Below, piece by piece: positions 36,698 through 46,984 of a stretch of 64,000 nt of DNA. Source of the stretch: Indolivaga alginatilytica. GTDB taxonomy: Bacteria > Bacteroidota > Bacteroidia > Bacteroidales > Dysgonomonadaceae. The notes beneath the pieces are model-generated. The model had not been told where the DNA came from, searched no databases, and saw only the letters and a list, made by a program, of their open reading frames with translations. The DNA lies in contig NZ_QICL01000012.1 in assembly GCF_003201355.1 (NCBI RefSeq), forward strand, positions 1-64,000, read 5' to 3'. The position numbers and the translations under genes are program-made. Within the stretch, counting starts at the first letter, position 1. Each line of letters starts with the position of its first letter.

Positions 36698-36857
36698 AAT
36701 GCCAATACAGGTTCTAGATTATTTTACAAATTAAATTCTTAAATGATAGAAGAATTATGCCAGAAATAATGGATTCTGATACAAAAACGAAGTTAGTGAA
36801 AAAGCGCGATTTGCTCTTTATATATGTGGGTTAAAAAGAAGGTAAGTGTTATAAAAA

Positions 36858-36890
36858 TAGAAAGTCCGCGAAATCACTTCGCAGACTCTC
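36858..36890 (-). terminator. Terminator downstream of tpx
   Basis: AGTCCGCGAA (36863-36872) pairs with TTCGCAGACT (36879-36888) with one mismatch and a 6-nt loop. On the - strand it is followed by TTCTATTTTTA. It lies 25 nt past the tpx stop. Confidence 0.75.
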
Positions 36891-36914
36891 CTTCTTAACA
36901 CAAACTTTACAAAA

Positions 36915-37415
36915 CTACACAATAGAGTTGATTGCGGTCTGATAATTAGGCTCTTGCGTAATCTCAGGAACCAACTCAATGTACGATATATTTCCTTTAG
37001 GGTCGATAACTACCACTGCACGGGCTAAAAGGCCTTTAAGTGGACCATCTGTCATCAACACGCCATAATCTTTTCCAAATTCCGGGCTTCTAAAAACTGA
37101 CACCGGAGTTACATTGTCAATTCCTTCTGCTGTACAAAATCTTCCGGCAGCAAAAGGAAGGTCTGCTGATACTGCCAAAACAACTGTGTTGTTTAATTTA
37201 GCAGCCTCCTGATTGAATTTTCTAACAGAAGCAGCACATACACTAGTGTCTAAACTCGGAAAAATATTCAAAACAACTGTTTTTCCTTTATAATCAGAAA
37301 GAGACACTTCTGCTAACTGACCATTTACTAATGTAAAATTAGGAGCTTGAGTTCCTTTACCTGGTAAATTACCTATAGTATTAACCTCACCACCTTTAAA
37401 ACTTATTTTTGCCAT
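36915..37415 (-). CDS. tpx: Thiol peroxidase
   Basis: 166 residues, typical length. The peroxidatic Cys is in FPSLDTSVCAASVRKFN (~residue 60) and the resolving Cys in GRFCTAEGIDNV (~94), the spacing of atypical 2-Cys Tpx. Start MAKISFKGGEVNTIGNLP also fits the family. The enzyme reduces H2O2 and small organic peroxides in the periplasm/cytoplasm using thioredoxin. A TAAATTTG element sits 37 nt upstream on the - strand, so it likely has its own promoter, and a hairpin terminator follows. Confidence 0.95.
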   Translation of the reverse strand: MAKISFKGGEVNTIGNLPGKGTQAPNFTLVNGQLAEVSLSDYKGKTVVLNIFPSLDTSVCAASVRKFNQEAAKLNNTVVLAVSADLPFAAGRFCTAEGIDNVTPVSVFRSPEFGKDYGVLMTDGPLKGLLARAVVVIDPKGNISYIELVPEITQEPNYQTAINSIV

Positions 37416-37451
37416 AATCTATTGTTTTATTGATGCTCTCTAATTCAAGAG

Positions 37452-37459
37452 CAAATTTA
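37452..37459 (-). promoter_or_regulatory. Bacteroidota -7 element for tpx
   Basis: CAAATTTA on the + strand is TAAATTTG on the - strand, a perfect TAnnTTTG, 36 nt upstream of the tpx ATG. The -33 motif is weak. Confidence 0.5.
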
Positions 37460-37499
37460 ATCTGTTTTTTGTTATTTATCTCACGAAAATCTCTTTTTT

Positions 37500-40334
37500 T
37501 TATATTTTTAACTCTAATTTAAGAAATTTCGATGTAATTCCTATGTTTTTTCTCACTAATTCCTCAGGTGTACCTTGCATTATTAACATTCCACCACCGG
37601 AACCACCCTCGGGTCCCATATCAATAATGTAATCAGCACATTTAATTATATCTAAATTATGCTCAATTACAATTACGGTATTCCCCCTGTCGACAAGTTG
37701 ATTTAATACAGTCAGCAAAACTCTTATATCCTCAAAATGGAGCCCCGTAGTTGGTTCATCCAGAATATAAATAGTATTACCTGTATCGGTTCGAGCCAAT
37801 TCCGTAGCCAGTTTAACCCGTTGCGATTCCCCTCCCGAAAGAGTAGTCGATGGTTGTCCCAACTTAATATAACCCAAACCTACATCTTGCAGGACTTTTA
37901 TTTTATGCAAGATACTTGGCGTATTTTCAAAGAACTCAACCGCCGCATTTATCGTCATATTCAAAACATCTGCTATAGATTTTCCTTTAAATCTAACTTC
38001 TAGAGTTTCTCTATTATAACGCTTACCGTGACAATCCTCACATGGAACAAACACATCCGGCAAAAAGTTCATTTCAATTGTCTTGTATCCATTTCCCCCA
38101 CACGTTTCGCAACGTCCTCCTTTTATATTAAAAGAAAATCGACCGGGCTTATATCCTCTGATTTTGGCTTCGGGAAGACTCACAAATAAGTTCCTGATAT
38201 CTGAGAATATTCCTGTATAAGTTGCAGGGTTAGAACGAGGTGTCCGTCCGATAGGCGATTGATCTACACTGATTACCTTATCCACAAACTCCATCCCTTT
38301 AAAAGACTTATAGGGAAGAGGGTCTGCCAATGACCTGAAAAAGTGTTGACTAAGTATTGGCAACAAAGTTCCGTTAAGCAAACTCGATTTACCACTACCC
38401 GATACTCCCGTAACACAAGTGAGTGTTCCCAAAGGTATTTTTATATCTACAGATTTAAGATTATTACCTGTTGCTCCTTTTAATTCAATAGAATGCCCGT
38501 TTCCTTTTTTCCTTTTCTTGGGTATTTCTATCATTTTACGTTCATTCAGATAATCTGAAGTCATCGTATCAGCTTTCAGCATTTCTGCAGGAGTTCCGGC
38601 AAAAACCACTTCACCACCTCTTCGACCGGCAAAAGGTCCCATATCAATAATGTAATCCGCTTCGAGCATCATATCTTTATCATGCTCTACCACAACTACT
38701 GAGTTACCCGAATCACGTAATTTCTTCAATGATTTAATCAACCTCACATTATCTCTTTGATGAAGACCAATACTAGGCTCATCAAGAATATAAAGCACAT
38801 TTACAAGTTGAGATCCGATTTGAGTAGCTAACCGTATACGCTGGCTTTCACCTCCCGATAAGGAAGCAGATGCTCTATTCAGAGACAAATAACTCAATCC
38901 GACATCCAATAAAAAAGTCAATCGGGAGAGAATTTCTTTTTTTATCTCTTCTGCAATAAACCGTTGCTTCTCCGAAATATGCTCATCCATGGTTTGTATC
39001 CAGTCATAAAGTTCTTGGATATCCATAACCGACAATTCTGCAATATTTTTCTCGTTGATCTTGTAATGCAGAGCTTCTATATTGAGGCGTTGTCCTTTAC
39101 AATCAAGACAAGTTGTGGTCTTAATAAATTGGTTTGCCCATTTCTGAGCCGTTGCAGAAGCTTCACTTTCTTGTTGCATATTTATGTATTTTGCAACACC
39201 TTCGAAAGTAACGCTATAAGTAGAACCTCCCAGAGTCTCGTTTTTTATTTCAAGCTTCTCATCTGTTCCAAACATTATTTCGTCTAAAGCCTCAGCCGGA
39301 ATATTTTTGATGGGCGTTTTTATAGTTACCCCATATTTCTCACAAATAGCTTCGATCTGCCAGAAAAACAAAGAATTTTTATACTTACCCAAAGGTGCTA
39401 TACCTCCGGCATGTATACTTTGATCGGGTTTCGGCACAATCTTATCCATATCGATCTGGTTGACAACACCCAGACCTTTACATTTAGGACATGCACCAAA
39501 AGGCGAATTGAACGAAAAATTATGCGGAGCAGGTTCTCCATAAGATAAACCCGAACTGGGACACATCAACTGGCTGCTATAATGACGTACTTCACCCGAT
39601 TCAACATCCTGAATCATGATTAGACCCTCACCTTGCTTCATCGCAACTCTAACACTGTTCTTTAATTGATCAGCAAATTTATTAGAGACAGCCATCTTAT
39701 CTACAAGAATTTCAATACTGTGATTCTTGTAACGATCAACACGCATTCCCGGTAGAATCTCACGGATTTCGCCATCAATACGTACATTCAAATAACCCTT
39801 TTTTCTGATTTGTTCGAAAAGTTCTTTGTAATGCCCTTTACGATTTCTTACAACAGGAGCTAAGATGTATATTTTCTTACCCAAATAACGGGTCAAGATA
39901 AGCTCGAGTATCTGATCTTCAGTATACTTTACCATCTTTTCGCCCGTCAGGTACGAATATGCATCTCCTGCTCTTGCATACAAAAGTCGTAAAAAGTCAT
40001 ATATTTCGGTCGTAGTTCCCACTGTAGAACGTGGATTACGATTTGTCGTTTTTTGCTCAATCGAGATAACCGGACTTAATCCCGTTATCTTATCTACATC
40101 AGGACGCTCCATTCCCCCAAGGAAGTTACGGGCATATGCCGAAAATGTTTCTATATAACGTCGTTGCCCTTCTGCGAATATTGTATCGAAGGCCAGGGAT
40201 GATTTTCCGCTGCCACTCAGTCCTGTAATAACGACTAGCGAATTACGGGGAATATCAACATCAATATTTTTTAGATTATGTACACGTGCACCGTATACAG
40301 ATATTAATTCAGTTTCTTCAACTTTCTGATCCAT
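37500..40334 (-). CDS. uvrA: Excinuclease ABC subunit A
   Basis: 944 residues, the standard UvrA length. Two ABC ATPase halves: Walker [17 protein letters not shown] (~35) and [16 protein letters not shown] (~640), and signature motifs [17 protein letters not shown] and [17 protein letters not shown]. Zinc modules are [10 protein letters not shown] and [20 protein letters not shown] with CEDCHGKRY. UvrA dimers find bulky DNA lesions and load UvrB for nucleotide excision repair. It is followed by tpx with a 84-nt gap. A GGTC-palindrome element lies just upstream of its start. Confidence 0.97.
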   Translation of the reverse strand: MDQKVEETELISVYGARVHNLKNIDVDIPRNSLVVITGLSGSGKSSLAFDTIFAEGQRRYIETFSAYARNFLGGMERPDVDKITGLSPVISIEQKTTNRNPRSTVGTTTEIYDFLRLLYARAGDAYSYLTGEKMVKYTEDQILELILTRYLGKKIYILAPVVRNRKGHYKELFEQIRKKGYLNVRIDGEIREILPGMRVDRYKNHSIEILVDKMAVSNKFADQLKNSVRVAMKQGEGLIMIQDVESGEVRHYSSQLMCPSSGLSYGEPAPHNFSFNSPFGACPKCKGLGVVNQIDMDKIVPKPDQSIHAGGIAPLGKYKNSLFFWQIEAICEKYGVTIKTPIKNIPAEALDEIMFGTDEKLEIKNETLGGSTYSVTFEGVAKYINMQQESEASATAQKWANQFIKTTTCLDCKGQRLNIEALHYKINEKNIAELSVMDIQELYDWIQTMDEHISEKQRFIAEEIKKEILSRLTFLLDVGLSYLSLNRASASLSGGESQRIRLATQIGSQLVNVLYILDEPSIGLHQRDNVRLIKSLKKLRDSGNSVVVVEHDKDMMLEADYIIDMGPFAGRRGGEVVFAGTPAEMLKADTMTSDYLNERKMIEIPKKRKKGNGHSIELKGATGNNLKSVDIKIPLGTLTCVTGVSGSGKSSLLNGTLLPILSQHFFRSLADPLPYKSFKGMEFVDKVISVDQSPIGRTPRSNPATYTGIFSDIRNLFVSLPEAKIRGYKPGRFSFNIKGGRCETCGGNGYKTIEMNFLPDVFVPCEDCHGKRYNRETLEVRFKGKSIADVLNMTINAAVEFFENTPSILHKIKVLQDVGLGYIKLGQPSTTLSGGESQRVKLATELARTDTGNTIYILDEPTTGLHFEDIRVLLTVLNQLVDRGNTVIVIEHNLDIIKCADYIIDMGPEGGSGGGMLIMQGTPEELVRKNIGITSKFLKLELKI

Positions 40335-40345
40335 TATTTTATCCT

Positions 40346-40360
40346 AAGGTCCCGGACCTT
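40346..40360 (+). repeat. GGTC-palindrome element, copy D
   Basis: AAGGTCCCGGACCTT followed by TTTATTGCTTTGGCTG, immediately 5' of uvrA (opposite strand). The palindrome is perfect but with a different centre (CCGG). The tail is not recognisable, so this may be a core-only copy. Confidence 0.7.
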
Positions 40361-40472
40361 TTTATTGCTTTGGCTGTAGGGACAAGCCTATGTGTTTGCC
40401 TAATATGGAAAAACGCATAGATCTGCGACTACAAATCAAATTCTTTTTTTACTTCAATACTTTCTTAAAAAA

Positions 40473-41447
40473 TTATTCTGTAATCCATTTTTTATCATAC
40501 ACTTTTACTTTTTCGCCCCTTTTGTAGTAAAGCGATTCGCTATCGGGTATAAGAATGGTATATGTGCTTGGCTTTTTAGCCGTGATAGTCAATTTCCGGT
40601 CTCGTAGCCAAGAATTGAAATCTTTTAGCTGTGCATAAGTTATCCCGTTGTCTTTTGCAAAAGAAGCCAGATCGGGTATACTTTCCGAAACATCAACCGA
40701 TTTAAATTTGATTGGTTTGTAAAGGTGCTCAGCAGATATTACATAACCATATTTATATGGATTTTCGAAAATACATTTGATTGCCAACATTCTGAAATAG
40801 TAACGGGAAGTCTCTTCCACTAACCACAAGTCTAGACTATCCTCTGCTTGCTGTTTGTCCAATTCTCCACTGATACGCCCCATACCTGCATTGTACGACA
40901 TGGCAACACTCGACCAGTTTCCATATTTTCGATAAGCACTATTCAGATATTTGCATGCAGCTAATGTCGATTTTTCAATGGAATATCGTTCGTCCACCTC
41001 ACTGGTCACTTCAAGACCAAATTGGGTTCCGGTAGCAGGCATTAATTGCCATAATCCCGATGCTTTAGCAGATGATACAGCTCTAGGATCGAGCGAACTC
41101 TCTATTACAGCCAGATACTTAAAATCTTCGGGTATACCGTTTTCTTTCAAGATAGGATCTATAATAGGGAATATACGGTTTGCTCTTTTTATAAGAAGAA
41201 GTGTAGTGGAATGCAAATATGCGAAGCTATTTATTTCGCGATCGAAACGTTCATGAAGATCATAGCGGTCTAATTTCAATTTCTCTCCGGCAAAACTCAC
41301 TTCATCAGGAATTTCTACGGATATTGTCATTGCCAAAACTTTAGGATTCTTACGTTCTTCCAGTGTCGATTCGGAAGTTGACAGAAGAATAACCCCTAAC
41401 GAACATACACAGACAGCAGAAATTGCCAGTATTATATATTTTTTCAT
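40473..41447 (-). CDS. Membrane-bound lytic transglycosylase (MltD-like, SLT domain)
   Basis: 324 residues. N-terminal signal/anchor KKYIILAISAVCVCSLGVIL. The SLT domain (~100-225) contains the catalytic Glu in YLAVIESSLDPRAVS followed by SGLWQLMPATG and YNAGMGRI, the full goose-lysozyme-like pattern. The C-terminal part (ASFAKDNGITYAQLKDFNSWL) is LysM-like, a peptidoglycan-binding module. It cleaves glycan strands to make 1,6-anhydro ends in the periplasm. It is monocistronic; element-type repeats lie on both sides. Confidence 0.9.
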   Translation of the reverse strand: MKKYIILAISAVCVCSLGVILLSTSESTLEERKNPKVLAMTISVEIPDEVSFAGEKLKLDRYDLHERFDREINSFAYLHSTTLLLIKRANRIFPIIDPILKENGIPEDFKYLAVIESSLDPRAVSSAKASGLWQLMPATGTQFGLEVTSEVDERYSIEKSTLAACKYLNSAYRKYGNWSSVAMSYNAGMGRISGELDKQQAEDSLDLWLVEETSRYYFRMLAIKCIFENPYKYGYVISAEHLYKPIKFKSVDVSESIPDLASFAKDNGITYAQLKDFNSWLRDRKLTITAKKPSTYTILIPDSESLYYKRGEKVKVYDKKWITE

Positions 41448-41525
41448 TATAAATTCCTTTTAATTATATTTTCGATGTAAAGTTAGAGAAATTATTACTT
41501 TCGGTTTCCCAAAAAATCCTAATTT

Positions 41526-41606
41526 AAGGTTTAAAACCTTTTTTACCGTTCAGTTAAATGTGACTATGATGCAGGTTCTTATTTTAAATATGCCATTAAA
41601 ATCGAA
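41526..41606 (+). repeat. GGTC-palindrome element, copy L (diverged)
   Basis: AAGGTTTAAAACCTT with a T tract, then a tail with ATATGCCATTAAAATC near 41586-41602. The stem changes are compensatory (GGTTT/AAACC in place of GGTC/GACC), which argues the hairpin matters. It lies between the transglycosylase and cdaA genes. Confidence 0.5.
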
Positions 41607-41623
41607 CTTCTGTTTGCATTCTT

Positions 41624-42418
41624 TTATTTATGTGTTCGCTCCGATTTATCAGCAGCATTAACAGGCTGATTTAATAACTCCTGCAATTTTTCAGGGGTTA
41701 TATTAGGATATATGTGTCCTCTGCTCATGAATGAGATTTTGCCTCTTTCTTCCGAAACGGTTATTACCTGCGCGTCGGTTTCCTGACTGATACCCAATCC
41801 CGCTCTATGTCTCAATCCGAATTGTTTAGGTAAATTAGGATTCTGTGATACGGGGAGTATACAGCCTGCAGCCTTTATTTTTCCTTTGGAAATAATCATA
41901 GCTCCATCGTGAAGTGGACTATTCTTGAAAAATATATTTTCTATTAAACGTGTGCTTATATCAGCATTAATATATTCGCCGGTTTGCTCGTAAAGCCCCA
42001 ACGACATTTCTTGTTCTATAACGATAAGAGCCCCCGTATAAGATTTCGACATATTCATACATGCCAAAACAATTGGAGTGACAAAAGCATTGCTTCCTGT
42101 CTCTTTACTTTTTCCTCCGAAGAGTTTCACTAATGACCTGAATACACTATTAGCACCTAAAGTCATAAGGAAACGCCGAATTTCGTCTTGAAAGAGAATA
42201 ATAATAACGAACATCCCGATGCTTACAAACTTATTGAGAATAGCTCCCATAAGTCTCATCTGCAATACATGGGCAATAAGAATCCAAAGTATTATAAATG
42301 CAATGATACCCTTAAAGATAGTGGTAGTTCCCGATTTTTTGACAAGATTATATAGCTGATACATAACGAATGCAACCAGCAGAATATCTATAATGTCTTT
42401 TATTCCGAAATTTTCCAA
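41624..42418 (-). CDS. cdaA: Diadenylate cyclase CdaA
   Basis: 264 residues. Three N-terminal hydrophobic helices (~10-80, e.g. IIAFIILWILIAHVLQMRLM) precede the DisA_N catalytic domain with PLHDGAMIISKGKI (DGA motif) and FGLRHRAGLGISQ (RHR motif). It makes c-di-AMP from two ATP at the inner membrane; in other bacteria this governs potassium and osmotic balance. It follows folP by 92 nt, the usual Bacteroidota order. No CdaR-like gene is adjacent. Confidence 0.93.
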   Translation of the reverse strand: MENFGIKDIIDILLVAFVMYQLYNLVKKSGTTTIFKGIIAFIILWILIAHVLQMRLMGAILNKFVSIGMFVIIILFQDEIRRFLMTLGANSVFRSLVKLFGGKSKETGSNAFVTPIVLACMNMSKSYTGALIVIEQEMSLGLYEQTGEYINADISTRLIENIFFKNSPLHDGAMIISKGKIKAAGCILPVSQNPNLPKQFGLRHRAGLGISQETDAQVITVSEERGKISFMSRGHIYPNITPEKLQELLNQPVNAADKSERTHK

Positions 42419-42510
42419 TACTAAGTAACGTTAAATATTTAGTGTCATGTTTTGATAATTACAACAATCTTCGGTATCGCTCTTACCAATATAACAAACA
42501 GGATTGAAAC

Positions 42511-43344
42511 CTAAGCTTTCAATTGTTCAACTATCTTAATAGCCTCGCAAGCTTCCTTTACGTCATGTACCCGTAAAATATCAGCCCCATTCATCAAAGC
42601 ATATGTATTCAGCACCGATGTACCGTTAAGAGCCTGAGAAGGTGTGACTTCAAGAAACTTGGTTATCATCGATTTCCGAGATATGCCTACAAGCAAAGGT
42701 AATTCAAAATTTTCAAAGAAATTCAAATGACGCATCAATTCGTAATTTTGAGAGACGTCTTTTGAGAATCCAAAACCGGGATCAAGTATAATATCATTCA
42801 CCCCTAACCGATGCAGATGAGCCACCTTTTCTGAGAAATAATAAGCAATATCAGGAACTAAATCGTTGTATTTATTTAATTGTTGCATTGTTTGAGGAGT
42901 TCCCCGCATATGCATCAAAATATAGGGTACTTGAAGATCAGCAACGGTTTGAAACATTTCGGAATCGAGTTCACCGCCTGAAATATCATTAACAATTGCC
43001 ACATTATAATCTTTCACACAGATTTTGGCAACATCAGCATGAAAAGTATCCACTGATAAAATAACTTCGGGAAACTCTTTATTGATAGCAGACAAAGCCG
43101 GTGATAGACGGTCTATCTCTTCTTCTGAGGTAAGAAATTGAGATGCAGGGCGCGTAGATTGTGCACCTATATCAACCATTGTTCCTCCTTGAAGCAATAT
43201 CTCCTCTACCCTCTTTAATATGTCAGCTACATTTTGCTTACGGCTTCCTTCATAAAAAGAATCGGGAGTAATATTAAGTATCCCCATCACAACAGGAGTA
43301 GATAGATCCAGTAATTCGCCCTTAATATTTATCGTTTTTCCCAT
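42511..43344 (-). CDS. folP: Dihydropteroate synthase
   Basis: 277 residues. Signatures: VMGILNITPDSFYEGSR near the N-terminus, DIGAQSTRPAS (the second DHPS box), AIVNDISGGELD, YILMHMRGTPQTM, DPGFGFSKD and LVGISRKSM. It condenses p-aminobenzoate with dihydropterin pyrophosphate in folate synthesis and is the sulfonamide target. Start MGKTINIKGELLDLSTP. It probably forms a unit with cdaA downstream. A full GGTC-palindrome element lies just upstream. Confidence 0.96.
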   Translation of the reverse strand: MGKTINIKGELLDLSTPVVMGILNITPDSFYEGSRKQNVADILKRVEEILLQGGTMVDIGAQSTRPASQFLTSEEEIDRLSPALSAINKEFPEVILSVDTFHADVAKICVKDYNVAIVNDISGGELDSEMFQTVADLQVPYILMHMRGTPQTMQQLNKYNDLVPDIAYYFSEKVAHLHRLGVNDIILDPGFGFSKDVSQNYELMRHLNFFENFELPLLVGISRKSMITKFLEVTPSQALNGTSVLNTYALMNGADILRVHDVKEACEAIKIVEQLKA

Positions 43345-43349
43345 ATCTT

Positions 43350-43440
43350 AAGATCTCAGACCTATTTATTATTTGGTATGCAACAGCAATAGACTGTTAT
43401 AATCGGAAAGCACATCATTAAATACTTTCATTTACTTAAT
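43350..43440 (+). repeat. GGTC-palindrome element, copy E (full length)
   Basis: AAGATCTCAGACCTA (one arm mutated) then TTTATTATTTGG; tail CATCATTAAATACTTTCATT near 43411-43430. It fills the gap between folP start and the end of the M24 peptidase gene. Confidence 0.75.
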
Positions 43441-43452
43441 TAACAGAGACTT

Positions 43453-44634
43453 TTATTTTTCCAGATCGATTATACTTTCCTCTAAAACTGTAAGATTCTC
43501 AATACTATCATCATGTACCAAATAAGTATTCTCTACACCTACCGCCCCTACATTTGGAATTACAAATTTGGGTTCGAGTGCAAAAACAGTATTACTTATA
43601 AAGACTTCTTTCGAACGGGGTGTAAGTACAGGAGGTTCATTTATTTCAAGACCAACCCCATGTCCTACAAACTTAGCTTGTAGCTTTGTCCCCATAAAAT
43701 AAGCTTCGAGATCGTTCTTTTTCACCAGATCCATTGCGGTATTATAGAGGTCGGCACAAGCTGTTCCTTGTTTAGTATTCTGTTTGATAATTTCATGTAT
43801 CTCTCTCGAAACTTCGTGTGCTTTATAAGCTAAGTCCGAAAGTTTTCCCACTGAGAAAACCCGAGTCATATCTGTCATCCAGGCACCATAGTTACCTGCC
43901 ATATCCACCATTATTGCATCACCTTGCTTTATGGCTTCGCCACAAGCACCAAGGGGAAGTATGGGGTTTCCACCCTTGCCTCCTAAAGCAAAATCAAATG
44001 GAGATGGACTTTCCGCATTTTCACCAACCAATAAACTCCCCATATATATATCCATATTAGCACCGTAACTCCTGAATATACCTAAGGAACCATGTTTACG
44101 CATAAGATGTTCGATTTCGAATTGTAATTCGAGGTCGGTCATCCCTTTTTTATACAGGTGAGGTATTTGTTTATAAACTTCAACATGCTTTCTCGCACAT
44201 TCTCTTACTTGGGATATTTCGAACTCCGATTTTACGGAACGTAGTTGACGTAGTAATACCGAAGCATTTACTGTTTCTGTTACTTGAAGAGAAGAGATAA
44301 GCCTACTGCATTCTGTAAAGGAGAGTGTATCTACTTCTAACAGCACTTTCTTAGGTAAAGGAAGCCCTCGTTTTTCTAATTCTTCTACAATTTGTTCTGG
44401 TTTACGAATAAATATTGCATTTTCTAAAACCGCCTCAGTAGTTCTTTTTAGAAAATGGAATGCTTCTCCCTCAGCAGGCAAATAGAAATATCCATTGTAG
44501 ATAGATCCGGCTACGTAAAATACATTAACCCCTGTTGTCAGGATACAGGCATCTACTCCACTTTTTTGCATTTCGTTTTGAAGGCATTCTTTACGTGATT
44601 GCAAATCGTTGAATAAAGATGTATTGAAATCCAT
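43453..44634 (-). CDS. M24-family Xaa-Pro aminopeptidase-like protein
   Basis: 393 residues. An N-terminal creatinase-type domain is followed by the pita-bread catalytic domain. Metal-ligand segments seen: MVDMAGNYGAWMTDMTRVF (two Asp), FVGHGVGLEINEPP (His), FALEPKFVIPNVG (Glu) and GVENTYLVHD (Glu). It likely removes N-terminal residues before Pro from peptides, or is a related dipeptidase. The exact substrate is not certain. It lies between nadD and folP on the same strand with element-type repeats in both gaps. Confidence 0.85.
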   Translation of the reverse strand: MDFNTSLFNDLQSRKECLQNEMQKSGVDACILTTGVNVFYVAGSIYNGYFYLPAEGEAFHFLKRTTEAVLENAIFIRKPEQIVEELEKRGLPLPKKVLLEVDTLSFTECSRLISSLQVTETVNASVLLRQLRSVKSEFEISQVRECARKHVEVYKQIPHLYKKGMTDLELQFEIEHLMRKHGSLGIFRSYGANMDIYMGSLLVGENAESPSPFDFALGGKGGNPILPLGACGEAIKQGDAIMVDMAGNYGAWMTDMTRVFSVGKLSDLAYKAHEVSREIHEIIKQNTKQGTACADLYNTAMDLVKKNDLEAYFMGTKLQAKFVGHGVGLEINEPPVLTPRSKEVFISNTVFALEPKFVIPNVGAVGVENTYLVHDDSIENLTVLEESIIDLEK

Positions 44635-44647
44635 AATTTTATATTTT

Positions 44648-44662
44648 AAGGTCTCAGACCTT
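44648..44662 (+). repeat. GGTC-palindrome element, copy F
   Basis: Perfect AAGGTCTCAGACCTT followed by TTTTATTATTTTTATTTAATAC. Shortened copy between the M24 peptidase and nadD genes. The hairpin plus T run could also serve as a + strand terminator. Confidence 0.7.
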
Positions 44663-44713
44663 TTTTATTATTTTTATTTAATACCTATAACTACCCGAAA
44701 CAACAATTATGCC

Positions 44714-45289
44714 TTACAGGTATAAGCCTTTTTCAATGATATACTTATGTACACTTTCGGGTAAAAAGGCATGCATATTTTTGCCTTTGGCCAAAGCCTC
44801 TCTTATAAAGGTAGACGAGATCTCTATAACGGGAGAACTAAGAGCCTCAACCCTATCTTTCAACTTCTTAGAGATAGAAATCCGATAACCGAACCGAGGG
44901 TATACATATATTCTATATTGCTCTAATATCTCTTCAAAATCCCTCCATCTGTCGAATGCTTCCCAATTGTCAGCTCCAATAATCAAGGCAAATGTATTTT
45001 CGGGATAAGCTTCACTTAAAGCCTCTAAAGTATGTACAGTATAGGACGGCTTGGGTAAGGAAAACTCGAAATCGGAAGCTTTTAATTTGGGATAGTCTGC
45101 CAATGCCAGTTTTGTCATTTCGAAACGGGTATTCTCGTCTAATAAAATAGCATCTTCTTTCAGCGGATTCTGTGGCGTCACCAAAAACCAAACTTCATCT
45201 ATATCCGTAAATTCGGTGATGAAGTTGGCTAACACCATATGCCCGATATGAATCGGATTAAATGATCCTGAAAAAATTCCGATTTTCAT
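44714..45289 (-). CDS. nadD: Nicotinate-nucleotide adenylyltransferase
   Basis: 191 residues. KIGIFSGSFNPIHIGHMVLA carries the GxFxPxHxGH nucleotidyltransferase motif. ALIIGADNWEAFDRWRDFEE and ISSTFIREALAKGK (ISSTxIR) complete the signature. It adenylates nicotinate mononucleotide to NaAD in NAD synthesis. Its start overlaps the gmk stop by 4 nt, so the two are translationally coupled in the yicC-gmk-nadD cluster common in Bacteroidota. Confidence 0.96.
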   Translation of the reverse strand: MKIGIFSGSFNPIHIGHMVLANFITEFTDIDEVWFLVTPQNPLKEDAILLDENTRFEMTKLALADYPKLKASDFEFSLPKPSYTVHTLEALSEAYPENTFALIIGADNWEAFDRWRDFEEILEQYRIYVYPRFGYRISISKKLKDRVEALSSPVIEISSTFIREALAKGKNMHAFLPESVHKYIIEKGLYL

Positions 45290-45852
45290 TGTCCTAAAAA
45301 TTTAGAGACTACAGACAAAGCCTCCGCTTTAGCAACTTCTAAGTCTTCATTACGAATAACGACATCGAACTGAGGGGCAAATGTCATCTCATATTCGGCT
45401 TTTGCAATCCTGTCTTTAATTACCTCGGGACTATCTGTACCTCTTTTTTCTAACCTGTCCTTTAAAGCCTCAATAGATGGTGGTTCAACAAAGATCGACA
45501 ATGCTTTGTCACCATAATATTTTTTAATATTACAACCGCCAACTACATCCACATCAAAAATCACATTACCGCCATTATCGGTAATACGTTGTATTTCGGA
45601 CTTTAGTGTACCGTAATACCTATCGTAATAAACCTCTTCGTATTCGAGGAACTCATTGTTTTTTATTTTTTCTCGAAATTCATCAGGTGACAGAAAATAA
45701 TATTCTACTCCATCCCTTTCAGTGCCTCGTGGAGGACGGCTTGTTGCTGAGATAGAAAAAGAAAGGTTCAGATTCTGCTGCAATAAATAATTTACTATTG
45801 TCGATTTTCCTGCGCCCGAAGGTGCCGAAAAGATAAGAAGTTTACCCATCAA
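45286..45852 (-). CDS. gmk: Guanylate kinase
   Basis: 188 residues, normal length. P-loop FSAPSGAGKSTIVNYL at the start, then SISATSRPPRGTERDGVEYYF (GMP-binding), VIFDVDVVGG and IFVEPPS. It phosphorylates GMP to GDP with ATP in the cytoplasm. Two adjacent Met codons exist (MMGK); the second may be used. It is part of the yicC-gmk-nadD unit. The gap to yicC holds GTTACAAGT-type short repeats. Confidence 0.97.
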   Translation of the reverse strand: MMGKLLIFSAPSGAGKSTIVNYLLQQNLNLSFSISATSRPPRGTERDGVEYYFLSPDEFREKIKNNEFLEYEEVYYDRYYGTLKSEIQRITDNGGNVIFDVDVVGGCNIKKYYGDKALSIFVEPPSIEALKDRLEKRGTDSPEVIKDRIAKAEYEMTFAPQFDVVIRNEDLEVAKAEALSVVSKFLGQ

Positions 45853-45944
45853 TTAGTTACAAGTAATTAGTTATAAGTTACAAGTCTGTTTTTGAGAAAA
45901 CAAACTTGCAAGAATATATCGCAATGAATATTTATAAAGACAAC

Positions 45945-46817
45945 TTACAGTACGTTAAGCACCTGCTCTTTAATCTGTTCTAATTCATCTTTCATCTGGA
46001 CAACTATTTGCTGCATCTGAACATGATTTGCTTTAGAGCCTGTTGTATTTATTTCACGCCCCATTTCCTGAGTAATAAATCCCAGTTTTTTACCTTGTCC
46101 CGAAGTATCATTCAATGTTTCAAGGAAATATTTCAGGTGATTTCTCAAACGTACTTTTTCTTCATTAATATCAAGCTTTTCAATATAATAAATCATTTCT
46201 TGCTCGAAACGGTTTTTATCATAATCAAAGTTCTCAATTTTTTGAAGAGCTTCGATGATTCGGGTTTTCACCTTTTCAACTCTCTCTGACTCATAAGGTT
46301 CTATATCTGCCATAAGAGTACTGATATTAGAAACCTTCTGAATGAATAAGTCTTCCAACATTTTACCTTCTTGTTTTCTGAATTCTACAAGTTGGTCTAA
46401 TGCTTTATTTATGGTATCAGATACTACTTTCCACTCTTCTTCATCTGCTTCCTGAGCTTCATATTTCAGCACATCCGGCAGTCTCAACAATACTTGAAAC
46501 CAATCTGCAGGAACATCTACCCCTAGTTTTTCGGAAGAATTTTTTATCTGATTATAATATGCTTCAAGTACATTTTGATTGATTTGTGATGTAGTTTCTT
46601 TGCTTGTATTTTCGATATAAATAGCAAAATCAACCTTACCTCGTTCAAGGCGACGGGCTATCAGGCTACGCACATTCAACTCTTGCTCTTTGTATACACT
46701 TGGAATACGCACAGACAAATCCAGTTGTTTGCTATTCAAGGATTTAATCTCAACCGTAATTTTCTTGTTTGATAATTCGGCTGTTGCTTTGCCAAACCCT
46801 GTCATCGATTGTATCAT
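45945..46817 (-). CDS. YicC-family endoribonuclease
   Basis: 290 residues. Start MIQSMTGFGKATAEL and VEIKSLNSKQLDLSVRIP are the YicC_N hallmark. The C-terminal half ends with LGFITQEMGREINTTGSKAN and the helix MQQIVVQMKDELEQIKEQVLNV, the DUF1732 part. Members in E. coli cleave RNA and help degrade the sRNA RyhB; the role in Bacteroidota is not established. It heads the yicC-gmk-nadD cluster. A full GGTC-palindrome element lies directly upstream. Confidence 0.92.
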   Translation of the reverse strand: MIQSMTGFGKATAELSNKKITVEIKSLNSKQLDLSVRIPSVYKEQELNVRSLIARRLERGKVDFAIYIENTSKETTSQINQNVLEAYYNQIKNSSEKLGVDVPADWFQVLLRLPDVLKYEAQEADEEEWKVVSDTINKALDQLVEFRKQEGKMLEDLFIQKVSNISTLMADIEPYESERVEKVKTRIIEALQKIENFDYDKNRFEQEMIYYIEKLDINEEKVRLRNHLKYFLETLNDTSGQGKKLGFITQEMGREINTTGSKANHVQMQQIVVQMKDELEQIKEQVLNVL

Positions 46818-46829
46818 ATAATTTGTTTT

Positions 46830-46922
46830 AAGGTCTCAGACCTATTTATTACTTTGGCAGGCATAAATGCAACTGATAGTTATTATTCAAATAAGGTTGC
46901 ATTAAATACTTACTGGTTATTC
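46830..46922 (+). repeat. GGTC-palindrome element, copy G (full length)
   Basis: AAGGTCTCAGACCTA, TTTATTACTTTGG, an inner hairpin TGCAAC...GTTGCA (46867-46903 region), and tail GCATTAAATACTTACTGG. Lies between clcA and yicC. Confidence 0.75.
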
Positions 46923-46984
46923 TTTCACAAAAGTAACTTTTTTAGACGAAACTACGGTCTAAATTCATACTTCAAATATATTCC